From: Amycolatopsis nalaikhensis
GTDB taxonomy: Bacteria; Actinomycetota; Actinomycetes; Mycobacteriales; Pseudonocardiaceae
Assembly: GCF_030264295.1 (NCBI RefSeq)
Contig: NZ_CP127173.1
Coordinates: 7,509,501-7,573,500 of the forward strand
DNA length: 64,000 nucleotides
Reading direction: 5' to 3'
Position 1 is the first letter of the stretch, and every line of letters begins with the position of its first letter. Made by a program: the position numbers and the translations under genes. This document shows positions 1 to 8,511 of this stretch, piece by piece. Under the pieces are notes generated by a model, which had not been told where the DNA came from, did not search any database, and was given only the letters and a program-made list of their open reading frames with translations.

Positions 1-1
1 C

Positions 2-1039
2 TACGAAGACGTCACCGTCGAGGTCCAGCCCGACCCGCGGCACTACCTGTCCCAGGGCTGGCTCTACGCCTTCGCCGACGGCAAGGCCGGGTACCCGCTG
101 GAGTGGACCGCGCTGAAGGCGTGGGGCTCGGACCGCCCGGTGCCCGAACGCAGCCCCGGCTCCGGCGGCAAGGGCTACGACTGGCCCGCCCACGGCTGGC
201 ACGAGTTCCGCGACCCCAACGAAGAGTGGGAGCTCACCCTCTACCGCTACAACGCGAACGTCGTGCGCCAGCTGAACCAGAACATCGACGCCGCCCGCCA
301 GGCCAAGGCGTTCGAGCAGTGGAACCGCAACTGGGTCGAGTTCGTCGCCAAGCACGTCGGCGCGTGGATGCACGTCGACCACGGCCTGGGGCTGTACTTG
401 TTCGCCAACGCGAACCGCCGCGCGCCGACGAACATGCACAACAACGCGATCTCGGTGAACAGCATGCACCGGATCCGCGCGGCACAGGACCTGGCGCTGT
501 ACAACCTGACGCTGACCGAGGAGATCGACGGCTTCGACGGCACGGCCCACCTGACCACCTGGAACGAGGACCCGGCCTGGCAGGGCGTGCGCGAGACCGC
601 CGAGCAGCTGACCGGGATCTGGGACTGGGGCGAAGCGATCTTCGCCGCCAACATCGTCTTCGAGCCCCTCGTCGGCGAGCTGTTCCGCAGCAACCTCGTC
701 CAGCAGGCCGCGCCGGCCAACGGCGACTTCGTGACGCCGACGCTGATCGGTGCCGAGGAGTTCGACTTCTCCGAACGCGACCTCCGCTACACGAAACCGA
801 TGTTCGACCTGCTGGTCAACGACAAGGAGTTCGCCGACCACAACAAGGCCCTGCTGCAGAAGTGGCTGCAGGACTGGGTGCCGCGCTGCATCGCCGCCGC
901 CCGGGCGCTGCAGCCGCTGTGGTCGCAGCCCGACGCCAAGCCGATCCGGTTCGAGGACGGACTCGACCGGGTGAAGAGCCGGTTCGCCGGAATCCTGTCC
1001 GAATTGGGCCTCAAGGCACCTGAGGAGCTGGGCCAGTGA
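2..1039 (+). CDS. prmC: Propane/alkane monooxygenase hydroxylase small subunit (5' truncated by window edge)
   Basis: Beta (small) subunit of the soluble di-iron monooxygenase hydroxylase that oxidises propane and related small substrates; in this family it packs against the large subunit, which carries the di-iron site. The frame is open from base 2 and the true start lies before the window, so about 345 residues are visible. The helical ferritin-like sequence rich in Trp, His and Asn (for example HGWHEF, NRNWVEF, MHNNAISVN) is typical of the PrmC/MimC group. The stop overlaps the GTG of the coupling-protein gene (GTGA). Gene order (small subunit, coupling protein, amidohydrolase, DUF59, ADH, GroEL) matches prm/mim operons of Gordonia, Rhodococcus and Mycobacterium, which favours this over a phenol or toluene hydroxylase. 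Confidence 0.9.
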   Translation, partial: YEDVTVEVQPDPRHYLSQGWLYAFADGKAGYPLEWTALKAWGSDRPVPERSPGSGGKGYDWPAHGWHEFRDPNEEWELTLYRYNANVVRQLNQNIDAARQAKAFEQWNRNWVEFVAKHVGAWMHVDHGLGLYLFANANRRAPTNMHNNAISVNSMHRIRAAQDLALYNLTLTEEIDGFDGTAHLTTWNEDPAWQGVRETAEQLTGIWDWGEAIFAANIVFEPLVGELFRSNLVQQAAPANGDFVTPTLIGAEEFDFSERDLRYTKPMFDLLVNDKEFADHNKALLQKWLQDWVPRCIAAARALQPLWSQPDAKPIRFEDGLDRVKSRFAGILSELGLKAPEELGQ

Positions 1040-1407
1040 CTGTTTTCAAGACCGCGGAAAGCCCGTTCAAGGCCGACAACAGCGCGTCCAACATGTGCGG
1101 CTTCACCCTGATGAACAACCAGGTGGGCGCCATCGTCGCGGAGGTCATGGGGACGAAGGACAACGTCACCATCACGCCGCTGCCCTCGATGATCCGGGTC
1201 GACGCGGTCGGCCGCATGGACGTCGTCTACGCCGAGGTCGACGAGGCCGCGGGCGAGGAAGAGGGCTGGTTCAACGCGGCCGAGTTCGAGGAGAGCATGT
1301 CCACCCACTACGGGCGGATGATCCACGAAGACGACCGCACGATCATGTTCGCCAACCCGGAGGACGCGGCCGAGTACCTCGACTTCGACCTCAAGCCGAT
1401 CAAGTAA
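1036..1407 (+). CDS. prmD: Monooxygenase coupling (effector) protein, MmoB/DmpM family
   Basis: Small cofactor-free regulatory protein that binds the hydroxylase and gates electron transfer and oxygen activation. It is 123 residues, the usual length for MmoB/DmpM proteins. The core GxxxxEVMGTKDNVTITPLP followed by IRVDAVGRMDVVY is the typical effector fold. The start is GTG, overlapping the stop of the small-subunit gene by 4 bp, so translational coupling is likely. A 140-bp gap holding a palindromic repeat separates it from the next operon gene. Confidence 0.9.
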   Translation: MTVFKTAESPFKADNSASNMCGFTLMNNQVGAIVAEVMGTKDNVTITPLPSMIRVDAVGRMDVVYAEVDEAAGEEEGWFNAAEFEESMSTHYGRMIHEDDRTIMFANPEDAAEYLDFDLKPIK

Positions 1408-1424
1408 CCCGGTCCCGGCCCGAC

Positions 1425-1507
1425 CGCCCCAATGTGGCCTTCGGTGCGTCAGACGCACCCAAGGCGGCCTTCGGTGCGTCTGACGCAACCAAGGCCACAT
1501 TGGGGCG
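1425..1507. repeat. 83-bp nested palindromic intergenic repeat, copy 1
   Basis: The ends are 17-bp perfect inverted arms, CGCCCCAATGTGGCCTT at the left and its complement at the right. Between them lie two direct subunits of about 30 bp, each carrying a small palindrome (TGCGTC-A/T-GACGCA). The RNA could fold into a long stem with two side hairpins. A second copy of identical length lies at 8512-8594. This copy sits inside the prm operon, between prmD and the amidohydrolase gene. It has no coding content; REP/MITE-like. Confidence 0.85.
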
Positions 1508-1547
1508 CTTCACCCAGCAGCACTCGATCCGCTCAGGAAGGATCACC

Positions 1548-3281
1548 ATGTACGAAAAAGACGGCGAAAAATACTTCGTGGTGGACGGCCACACCCACTT
1601 CTGGGACGCCAGCCCGGACAACTGGGTCGAGGGCCAGGAGGAATACGCCAAGGGCTGGATCGAGTGCTTCCACGCCTACCAGGGACTCGGCCCGAAGGAG
1701 ACGCACTGGCCGCTCGACCGGTTCCAGAAGTACTCCGAGGAGCTGATGATGCACGACCTCTTCGAGGCCGGGCACGTCGACAAGGCCATCTTCCAGCCGA
1801 CGAACCTGCGGCAGTGGTACAAGAACGGCTTCAACACCACCGAGAACGACGGCGCGCTCGCCGAGAAGCACCCGGACAAGTTCCTCGTGAACACCACCTT
1901 CGACCCGCGGGAAGGCGACGCGGGCATGAAGGCCTTCGAGGAGCGCGTGAAGCGGTACAACTGCAAGGGCGTCAAGCTCTACACCGCCGAGTGGCGCGGT
2001 GACTCCCGCGGCTGGAGCCTGAAGGACCCGGAAGCCGCGCGGTACCTGGAAAAGTGCGAGGCGCTGGGCGTCAAGAACATCCACATCCACAAGGGCCCGA
2101 CGATCTGGCCGCTCGACAAGGACGCCTTCGACGTGTCCGATGTGGACCACGTGGCGACGAACTTCCAGGGCCTCAACTTCGTCGTCGAGCACGTCGGCCT
2201 GCCGCGCATCGAGGACTTCTGCTTCATGGCCACCCAGGAGCGGAACGTCTACGCGGGGCTCGCCGTGGTGATCGGCGGCCTGATGCACGCCCGGCCGAAG
2301 TTCTTCGCCAAGGTCATGGGCGAGCTGATGTTCTGGCTCGGCGAAGACAAGCTGATCTTCGGCGCCGACTACGCCATCTGGGAACCGAAGTGGCAGGTCG
2401 AGGGCTTCGTCGACTGGAACATGCCGGGCGACGACGAGCTGTCGGACTTCCCGCCGCTCACCGTCGACCAGAAGAAGAAGATCCTCGGGCTGAACGCCGC
2501 CCGGCTCTACGACATCGACGTCCCGGAAGAGCTTCCGGTCGAAGGACCCGGAGAACGTCGAGCCCGTCGGCGTGCCGAACTCATGACGACGCTGGTGCTC
2601 GGGGCCCGCGCCGCCGTGTGGGCGGCGCTGGGCACCGTCCGCGATCCCGAGCTGGACGAGCCCCTCACCGACCTCGGGTTCGTGGCCCGCTGCGAGGTGA
2701 GCGACGCGGGCCACGCCGTCATCCGGCTGCGGCTGCCGACGTACTTCTGCGCGCCGAACTTCGCGTTCCTGATGGTGGCCGACGCCTACGACGCCGTCGC
2801 CGGGGTGCCCGGCCTGACCGGGCTCGACATCCGGCTGGAGGACCACTTCGCGGCCGACGTCATCAACCGCGGGGTGGCGGCCCGGCAGGGGTTCGTCGCG
2901 TCGTTCGAAGGCGAGGCCGTCGACGAGCTGGACACCCTGCGGTACGACTTCGTCCGCAAGGCGGTGCTGGCGGGAACCGACCGCGTCTGCCGGTCACTGG
3001 GTGGCCGGGACCCGCGGGCGTTGACCCTCGGCGACGTCCCAGCGAGCCCGGACCTCGACCGGCTGCGGGCCCGCCGTCGCGAGCTGGGCCTGCCCGCGGG
3101 CGACGGCGACCCGCTGCTGCTCGACCCGGCCACCGGCCAGGCGGTGGCCCCCGCCGACGCGAAGCGGCACCTGGCCTTCGCGCGGCTGACCCGCACGAGC
3201 ATGGAGGCCAATTCCGGCGTCTGCCGCGGCATGCTGCGCGCGCGGTACTCGCTGACCAGTGAAGAGGAGGGCACGGGATGA
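1548..3281 (+). CDS. Amidohydrolase of the propane monooxygenase operon, reading into the DUF59 gene without a stop
   Basis: Residues 1 to about 330 form a TIM-barrel amidohydrolase_2 protein: GHTHFWD near the N-terminus (HxH metal motif), then HIHKGP, VVEHVGLPR and FGADYAIWE. These conserved proteins accompany PrmABCD, and their role may be in enzyme maturation rather than catalysis. The ATG at 1548 follows AGGA and starts right after the repeat. As written, the frame continues into the DUF59 protein starting at 2583, giving a 577-residue fusion. In the +1 frame the end would read KDPENVEPVGVPNS then TGA at 2584-2586, overlapping the next ATG exactly as an operon junction should. One extra base near 2541 therefore probably fused two genes. 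Confidence 0.8.
   Translation: MYEKDGEKYFVVDGHTHFWDASPDNWVEGQEEYAKGWIECFHAYQGLGPKETHWPLDRFQKYSEELMMHDLFEAGHVDKAIFQPTNLRQWYKNGFNTTENDGALAEKHPDKFLVNTTFDPREGDAGMKAFEERVKRYNCKGVKLYTAEWRGDSRGWSLKDPEAARYLEKCEALGVKNIHIHKGPTIWPLDKDAFDVSDVDHVATNFQGLNFVVEHVGLPRIEDFCFMATQERNVYAGLAVVIGGLMHARPKFFAKVMGELMFWLGEDKLIFGADYAIWEPKWQVEGFVDWNMPGDDELSDFPPLTVDQKKKILGLNAARLYDIDVPEELPVEGPGERRARRRAELMTTLVLGARAAVWAALGTVRDPELDEPLTDLGFVARCEVSDAGHAVIRLRLPTYFCAPNFAFLMVADAYDAVAGVPGLTGLDIRLEDHFAADVINRGVAARQGFVASFEGEAVDELDTLRYDFVRKAVLAGTDRVCRSLGGRDPRALTLGDVPASPDLDRLRARRRELGLPAGDGDPLLLDPATGQAVAPADAKRHLAFARLTRTSMEANSGVCRGMLRARYSLTSEEEGTG
2583..3281 (+). CDS. DUF59/MIP18-type iron-sulfur assembly-like protein of the prm operon
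   Basis: Probably a separate gene of 232 residues starting at ATG 2583 (TCATGA junction), although the sequence as given reads in frame from the amidohydrolase. The N-terminal ~100 residues match the DUF59 pattern: VRDPELDEPLTDLGFV, then IRLRLPTYFCAPNF, the position of the family's reactive Cys. The C-terminal ~120 residues are specific to monooxygenase-linked homologues. DUF59 proteins act in Fe-S or metal-centre assembly, so a role in maturing the monooxygenase is plausible but inferred. Its stop overlaps the ADH start (ATGA). Confidence 0.75.
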   Translation: MTTLVLGARAAVWAALGTVRDPELDEPLTDLGFVARCEVSDAGHAVIRLRLPTYFCAPNFAFLMVADAYDAVAGVPGLTGLDIRLEDHFAADVINRGVAARQGFVASFEGEAVDELDTLRYDFVRKAVLAGTDRVCRSLGGRDPRALTLGDVPASPDLDRLRARRRELGLPAGDGDPLLLDPATGQAVAPADAKRHLAFARLTRTSMEANSGVCRGMLRARYSLTSEEEGTG

Positions 3282-4303
3282 AGGCCGTGCGGCTGCAGAA
3301 GTACCACCAGCAACCGGTGATCGAAGACGTCCCGGAGCCGCGCGCGACCGGACCCTTCGACGTCGTCGTGAAGATCGGCGGCGCCGGCGTGTGCCGCACC
3401 GACCTGCACATCATCGAGGAGCAGTGGGCGGAGAAATCCGGCGTCGCACTGCCCTACACGATCGGGCACGAAAACGCGGGCTGGGTGCACGAAGTCGGCC
3501 CCGCGGTCACCAACGTCGAGGTCGGCGACACCGTCATCCTGCACCCGACGCCGACGTGCGGGCTGTGCCACGCCTGCCGCGCGGGCGACGACATGCACTG
3601 CCCGAACGGGAGCTTCCCGGGCATCAACACCGACGGCGGGATGGCCGAGTACCTGCTGACGTCGGCGCGGGCGTGCATCAAGCTCGATCCCTCGACCCAG
3701 CCGGAAGACGTCGCCGCCCTCGCCGACGCGGGCATCACCGCCTACCACGCGGTGCGCAAGGCCGTCCCGCAGCTGTACCCGGGCACGACCTGCGTCGTCA
3801 ACGGCGCCGGCGGCCTCGGGCACATCGGCATCCAGTCGCTGAAGGCGCTGAGCGCGACCCGCGTGATCGTGGTCGACCGCAACGCCGACGCGCTGGAGCT
3901 GGCGTCGGCCCTCGGTGCCGACGAAACCGTGCTGGCCGGCGGCAAGCAGGTCGAGGCCGTGCTGGACCTGACCGGCGGCAACGGCGCCGAGGTCGTCCTC
4001 GACTTCGTCGCCGAGCAGGGCGCTCAGCAGGACGCCTTCGCGATGACGCGGCGTGCCGGGTCGCACTTCGTGATCGGCTACGGCTCCAACATCGACATCC
4101 CGACGATCGACATCATCTCCACCGAGCGCAACATCATCGGCAACCTCGTGGGCACCTACAACGACCTGGCGGAGCTGATGGTGCTCGCCCAGGCCGGGAA
4201 GGTCACCCTGCACACGAAGAAGTACCCGTTGGACGCCGCGCTCGACGCGCTGGCCGACCTCGACGCCGGGCGCGTGCGCGGCCGGGCCATCCTCACCCCC
4301 TAG
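3278..4303 (+). CDS. Zinc-dependent NAD(P) alcohol dehydrogenase
   Basis: Medium-chain dehydrogenase, 341 residues. The catalytic zinc site is seen as GVCRTDLH (Cys, His) and GHENAGWV. The structural zinc lobe CGLCHACRAGDDMHC supplies four cysteines. The nucleotide-binding fold contains NGAGGLGHIG. Within the propane operon it most likely oxidises the alcohol made by the monooxygenase (2-propanol to acetone, or 1-propanol). It overlaps the DUF59 gene by 4 bp and is followed 9 bp later by groEL, so it belongs to the same transcript. Confidence 0.9.
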   Translation: MKAVRLQKYHQQPVIEDVPEPRATGPFDVVVKIGGAGVCRTDLHIIEEQWAEKSGVALPYTIGHENAGWVHEVGPAVTNVEVGDTVILHPTPTCGLCHACRAGDDMHCPNGSFPGINTDGGMAEYLLTSARACIKLDPSTQPEDVAALADAGITAYHAVRKAVPQLYPGTTCVVNGAGGLGHIGIQSLKALSATRVIVVDRNADALELASALGADETVLAGGKQVEAVLDLTGGNGAEVVLDFVAEQGAQQDAFAMTRRAGSHFVIGYGSNIDIPTIDIISTERNIIGNLVGTYNDLAELMVLAQAGKVTLHTKKYPLDAALDALADLDAGRVRGRAILTP

Positions 4304-4312
4304 GAGCAAGTC

Positions 4313-6004
4313 ATGGCGAAGGAACTGCGGTTCGGCTCGGACGCCCGCGACCTGCTGCTGTCGGGCGTCGACAAGCTCGCCGAAGCGGTCAAGTCCACCC
4401 TCGGCCCCAAGGGCCGCAACGTGATCATCGAGAAGATCACCGGCTCGCCGGTGGTCACCAACGACGGCGTCACCATCGCCCGCGAGATCCACCTCAAGAA
4501 CCAGTTCGAGAACATGGGCGCGCAGCTGGTCAAGGAAGCGGCGATCAAGACCAACGACGTCGTCGGCGACGGCACCACCACGGCCACCGTGCTCGCCCAG
4601 GCGATCGTCCGCGAAGGCATGCGGGCGATCGAGCGCGGCGGGAACCCGGTGCTCGTCAAACGGGGCATCGACCACGCCGTCGGGCTGCTCGTGTCCCACC
4701 TGGAGAAGCAGGCGCACCCGGTGGTGTCCGAACAGGACTACGCGCGGGTGGCGGCGATCTCGGCCAACGACGACGACGCCGTCGGCGCGGTGATCGCCAA
4801 GGCGCTGCACACCGTCGGCGACGGCGGGGTGGTGACGGTCGAGGAGTCACCGTCGATCGGGATGAGCGTCGAGTTCGTCGAAGGCTTCGAGTTCGACAAC
4901 GGCTACCTCTCGCCGTACCTGGTCACCGACCCGGGACGGCTGGAGGCGGTGCTCGACGACCCGTACATCCTGATGTGCGCGGAGAAGATCACCAAGGTGC
5001 AGCAGCTGATGCCGTTGCTGGACAAGGTGATGCGGGCGCCCCGGCCATTGGTGGTCATCGGCGAGACCGTCGAAGGCACGGCGTTGTCCATGCTGGTGCA
5101 CAACCACATGAACGGCACCTTCCAGTCGGTGGCCGTCCGCGCGCCGGGGTTCGGCGACCGGCGGCTGCACAAACTGGAGGACCTCGCCGCGATCGTCGGC
5201 GGCGCGGTGCTCTCGCGCCAGTCCGGGTTCACGATGGAGACGATGACGCTGGAGCACCTCGGCCGGGCCAAGCAGGTCCGGGTCACCGAGAACCGCACCA
5301 CGATCGTCGGCGGTGCGGGTTCTTCCGACGCCGTGGAGTTCCGGGTCGGGCAGCTGCGGGCGGAGCTGGAGCGCGCGCAGTTCGGCGTCGACGAAGACGT
5401 CCTGACCGAGCGGATCGGGGCCCTCACCGGCAAGGTCGCGGTCGTCCGGGTCGGCGCGGCCACCCCGGCCGAGCTGAAGGAACTGCAGCACCGGGTCGAG
5501 GACGCGTTGTCGGCGACGCGGGCGGCGATGGCCGAGGGCATCGTGGCCGGCGGGGGAGCGGCGCTCCTGCACGCCGAGAAGGCGTTGGAGGGCCTGGGTT
5601 TGGACGGTGACCAGGCGATCGGCGTCGAGATCGTCCGGCGGGCGCTGGCCGAACCGGCGTTCCTCATCGCCCACAACGCCGGGCACCCGGCCCACGAAAT
5701 CGTCGCGCGGACAAGGGAGCTGGGCGACGACGAGGGATTCGACGCGCTGCACGACCGCTACGGCGACATGATCTCGATGGGGGTCGTCGACCCGCTGCGG
5801 GTGTGCCGCTCGGCGGTGCAGAACGGCGCGTCTGTGGCGGGCCTGCTGCTCACCACGAACTCGCTGATCGCCGAGGAACAGACCCCGTGGGGTGGCAGCC
5901 CGGCGCTGATGACCGAGTTCGGCCCGCTGGACGAAGGCCTGCACCAGCCTTCGCCCGACGCGAGCACGCCGCAGTCCCTCGGGATGGGCCCCTCCGTCGG
6001 CTGA
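4313..6004 (+). CDS. GroEL-type chaperonin dedicated to the monooxygenase (MimG/PrmG-like)
   Basis: Full-length 60-kDa chaperonin, 563 residues, ATG preceded by GGAG. ATP-binding signatures are present: KSTLGPKGRNV, NDGVTIARE, GDGTTTATVLAQ and AGGGAALLHAEK. It lacks the GGM tail of housekeeping GroEL and has no adjacent groES, typical of the accessory copy in prm/mim clusters, where it is known to be needed to fold the hydroxylase large subunit. It is the last gene of the operon, and a strong hairpin follows 30 bp after the stop. Confidence 0.92.
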   Translation: MAKELRFGSDARDLLLSGVDKLAEAVKSTLGPKGRNVIIEKITGSPVVTNDGVTIAREIHLKNQFENMGAQLVKEAAIKTNDVVGDGTTTATVLAQAIVREGMRAIERGGNPVLVKRGIDHAVGLLVSHLEKQAHPVVSEQDYARVAAISANDDDAVGAVIAKALHTVGDGGVVTVEESPSIGMSVEFVEGFEFDNGYLSPYLVTDPGRLEAVLDDPYILMCAEKITKVQQLMPLLDKVMRAPRPLVVIGETVEGTALSMLVHNHMNGTFQSVAVRAPGFGDRRLHKLEDLAAIVGGAVLSRQSGFTMETMTLEHLGRAKQVRVTENRTTIVGGAGSSDAVEFRVGQLRAELERAQFGVDEDVLTERIGALTGKVAVVRVGAATPAELKELQHRVEDALSATRAAMAEGIVAGGGAALLHAEKALEGLGLDGDQAIGVEIVRRALAEPAFLIAHNAGHPAHEIVARTRELGDDEGFDALHDRYGDMISMGVVDPLRVCRSAVQNGASVAGLLLTTNSLIAEEQTPWGGSPALMTEFGPLDEGLHQPSPDASTPQSLGMGPSVG

Positions 6005-6034
6005 GCCCCACGTCCGACCAGCCCGCGGAGAAAG

Positions 6035-6079
6035 GGAGGTCTCCTCGCCGGTGTCCTGAGCCCCGGCGAGGAGACCTCC
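6035..6079 (+). terminator. Intrinsic-type terminator hairpin ending the prm operon
   Basis: A 17-bp perfect stem, GGAGGTCTCCTCGCCGG (6035-6051) with its complement at 6063-6079 and an 11-nt loop. It sits directly after groEL and between convergent genes, so it may work in both directions. There is no U-tract, as is usual in actinomycetes. Confidence 0.85.
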
Positions 6080-6082
6080 GGC

Positions 6083-6280
6083 TCATCCGGAGTGGCCGCA
6101 GGCGAACACCGGCGCCGAAGCCAGCCGCACGCAGGCGGGGCACTGGTTCACCGGCCGGTCACGGCGGCCCCAGTACGGGTACTTCGCCCCGCACAACGCG
6201 GTGAGCACCTCGCCCGGCCGCGGGTCGGGGTGGCACCGGGGGCAGTAGGCGTGCGCGGCGCGTTCGACGTCGGTGCTCAT
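6083..6280 (-). CDS. Small zinc-ribbon-like protein
   Basis: A 65-residue protein with paired cysteines: CPRC near residue 13, a single Cys before GAKYPYWG, CPAC near residue 48, and a C-terminal CGH. This suggests a zinc ribbon. The ATG at 6280 has a good ribosome site (GAGGAG) 8 bp upstream. It lies 21 bp downstream of the DUF6010 gene on the same strand, so the two are probably co-transcribed. Function unknown; the family is not identified with certainty. Confidence 0.6.
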   Translation of the reverse strand: MSTDVERAAHAYCPRCHPDPRPGEVLTALCGAKYPYWGRRDRPVNQCPACVRLASAPVFACGHSG

Positions 6281-6301
6281 GGGTGCTCCTCGGGTTGGCG
6301 C

Positions 6302-6706
6302 TCACCGGGGTACCCGGGCCGCCCGCGCGCCAACCCGCGGCACCGAGCGGCCGCCGGTGAAGCACCAGATCGCGATGACCGGGTCGCAGATCGCGCAGCC
6401 GAACGACGAGTCGTGCGCGAACGGCAGGATCGGCTGGCCCTTCAGGTGGTGGACGACGTCCCAGGCGGTGTGCAGCAGCCAGCCGATGCCGATGAACGTC
6501 CACGAGTCGAGGCCGCGGAAGCCGACGTAGGCGAGCACCGCGCAGAACACGATCTCCCACGGCCCGAGCGCGCCACCCGAGAGGTAGGCGGCGCCCGCGC
6601 CCGCGACCATGACGGCGTTGAACTTCCGCCGGTGCGGCTCGGCGATGAGGGAGTTGAGGACGACGTAGAGGAGGCCGATCAGGATCGGCGCCAGCACAGC
6701 GATCAT
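6302..6706 (-). CDS. DUF6010 family integral membrane protein
   Basis: About 134 residues with four hydrophobic segments. The conserved blocks EPHRRKFNAVMVAGAGAAYL, GLDSWTFIGIGWLLHTAWD and FAHDSSFGCAICDPVIA identify the DUF6010 family of unknown function. I prefer the ATG at 6706 (MIAVLAPILIG) because relatives begin directly with the first membrane helix. A GTG at 6766 would add 20 basic residues. It is transcribed away from the SDR gene and followed by the zinc-ribbon gene. Confidence 0.75.
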   Translation of the reverse strand: MIAVLAPILIGLLYVVLNSLIAEPHRRKFNAVMVAGAGAAYLSGGALGPWEIVFCAVLAYVGFRGLDSWTFIGIGWLLHTAWDVVHHLKGQPILPFAHDSSFGCAICDPVIAIWCFTGGRSVPRVGARAARVPR

Positions 6707-6827
6707 GATCGACCACGGTAGAAACGGCCCCCGCCGACGGCCAGTGGCTGTTCTGCCAGTCTCCACCGGGTTCTCGCCACCCCTATGATGTCAAGCAGTT
6801 GATTTAAACTCGGGATACGCTGGCGGC

Positions 6828-7831
6828 ATGACCACCACGGAACCGCTCACGGCGGACAGCCCGGTCGGCGAGTGGGTCGCGCACCCCGAAGGCGGCCCGC
6901 TCATCCGCGCGCTGCTCGCCGAGGCGGGCTTCGACGAGTCCGTCCTGGCGCCGGTCCGGCGGCTGCCGCTGCGGCAGCTGGCCGAGCTGAGCCAGGGGCG
7001 ACTGGTCCAGGACGTCGTCGACGACCTGGTGGCGCGCGTGAACGACGGCGTCACCCCGGCGCCCGCGGCCCGGCGCGAGCGGATCGTGCCCGGCCGGTTC
7101 GACGGCCGGACGGTCGTGGTGACCGGCGCCGCGTCCGGCATCGGCCGGGCCACCGCGACGCGCATCGCCCGCGAGGGTGGCCGGGTCGTCGCGGTCGACG
7201 TCGCGGCGGACGGGCTGGCCACGCTCGCCGCCGGCCTCGACGCGGCGGACGTGGTCACGGTGACCGCCGACATCACCGACGAGGCGGGCGTGGCGCGGAT
7301 CGTCACCGCCGCGGGCCCGGGCGTCGACGGGCTGGCGAACATCGCGGGCATCGTCGACGACTTCAGCCCGGCCCACGAGACGAGCGACGAGCAGTGGCGG
7401 CGCGTGTTCGCGGTCAACGTCGACGGGACGTTCCGGCTCATCCGCGCGGTCGTCCCGGCGATGCTCGAGGCCGGCGCGGGCGCGATCGTGAACATCGCGT
7501 CGGAGGCGGCCTTGCGCGGGTCGGCCGCCGGGATCGCCTACACCGCGTCGAAGCACGCCGTCGTCGGGATCACCCGCAGCTGCGCGGTGATGTACGGGCC
7601 GCACGGGATCCGCGTCAACGCGGTCGCCCGGGCGGCGTCGCGACGGGCATGGGGCTGAGCGCCGAGCCGTCGGAGTTCGGGCAGCGCCGGCTCGGCGAGT
7701 TCCTCTCGGCCATCCCGCCGATCGCGACGGCGGAGCAGCTGGCGGCGTCGATCACCTTCCTGCTGAGCGACGACGGGGTGAACGTCAACGGCGCGGTGCT
7801 GCCCTCGGACGGCGGGTGGTCGGTGCAGTGA
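6828..7831 (+). CDS. Short-chain dehydrogenase with N-terminal helical extension, frameshifted near 7628
   Basis: SDR-family NAD(P) oxidoreductase. About 90 N-terminal residues (with EWVAHPEGGPL) precede the Rossmann domain; that segment resembles the helical module at the C-terminus of some glycoside hydrolases (inference). SDR motifs: TGAASGIG (cofactor), NIAG, IVNIASEAA with the catalytic Ser, and YTASK with the catalytic Tyr/Lys. In the first frame the protein ends prematurely after RVNAVA. The next frame continues PGGVATGMG to a normal C-terminus ending SDGGWSVQ at 7831. One C missing in the run at 7627-7629 explains the break. The substrate cannot be predicted. A TetR gene follows after 25 bp. 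Confidence 0.75.
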
Positions 7832-7856
7832 GCGCGGGCCTCGTAAGGTGGGCCGG

Positions 7857-8498
7857 ATGAACGTGAAGGCGGACCGCGCGAACGCGACGCGGGAGAGCAT
7901 CCTCGTCACGGCGGAGCGGCTGTTCGCCGAGCACGGGGTCCAGGTCGTGTCCAACCGGCACATCAGCGAGGCGGCCGGGCAGGGCAACAACGCGGCGGTC
8001 AACTACCACTTCGGCACGAAGGTCGACCTGGTCCGCGCGATCGTCCGCCGCCATTCCGAGCGCATCGAGCGCCTGCGCGCGGAGCTGGTCGACGCGATCG
8101 AGGGCGACGGCGACCTGCGCGACTGGGTGGCCTGCCTGGTCCGCCCGACGACGACGTACCTGCGCGAGCTGGGCGCCCCGACCTGGTTCGCCCGGTTCAG
8201 CGCCCAGATCATGACGGACCCGGCCCTGCGGGCGATCATCGTCGAGGAGTCGCTGTCCTCGCCGACGCTGGTCCGCGCGGTCGAGGGCTGGAACCGCAGC
8301 CTGGACGGCCTGCCGCCGGACGTGCGCGCCGAGCGGGGAGACATGGCCCGCCAGCTGATGATCCACATGACGGCCGAGCGCGAGCGGGCGCTGGCCGAGG
8401 GAACGGCGACGCCGCGGGCGAGCTGGGACGACGCGGCGTCGGGCCTGATCGACGCGATCACCGGCCTGCTCCTCGCACCGGTGACCCCGGTTCGCTGA
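7857..8498 (+). CDS. TetR-family transcriptional regulator
   Basis: A 213-residue repressor-type protein. The N-terminal helix-turn-helix shows TRESILVTAERLFAEHG, then NRHISEAAG and AVNYHFGTKVDLV, the classic TetR signature. The ligand-binding C-terminal half is not assignable. ATG 7857 follows AAGGTGG. It lies 25 bp behind the SDR gene and probably controls it. It is the only regulator close to the D-peptide locus downstream, but nothing visible ties it to that locus. Confidence 0.85.
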   Translation: MNVKADRANATRESILVTAERLFAEHGVQVVSNRHISEAAGQGNNAAVNYHFGTKVDLVRAIVRRHSERIERLRAELVDAIEGDGDLRDWVACLVRPTTTYLRELGAPTWFARFSAQIMTDPALRAIIVEESLSSPTLVRAVEGWNRSLDGLPPDVRAERGDMARQLMIHMTAERERALAEGTATPRASWDDAASGLIDAITGLLLAPVTPVR

Positions 8499-8511
8499 CC
8501 CCGGCCCCGAG

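Noticed and set aside
2786..4810. A long minus-strand frame across the DUF59, ADH and GroEL genes
   Set aside because: Antisense to three genes with clear families; same GC-bias artefact, no ribosome site or recognisable motif.
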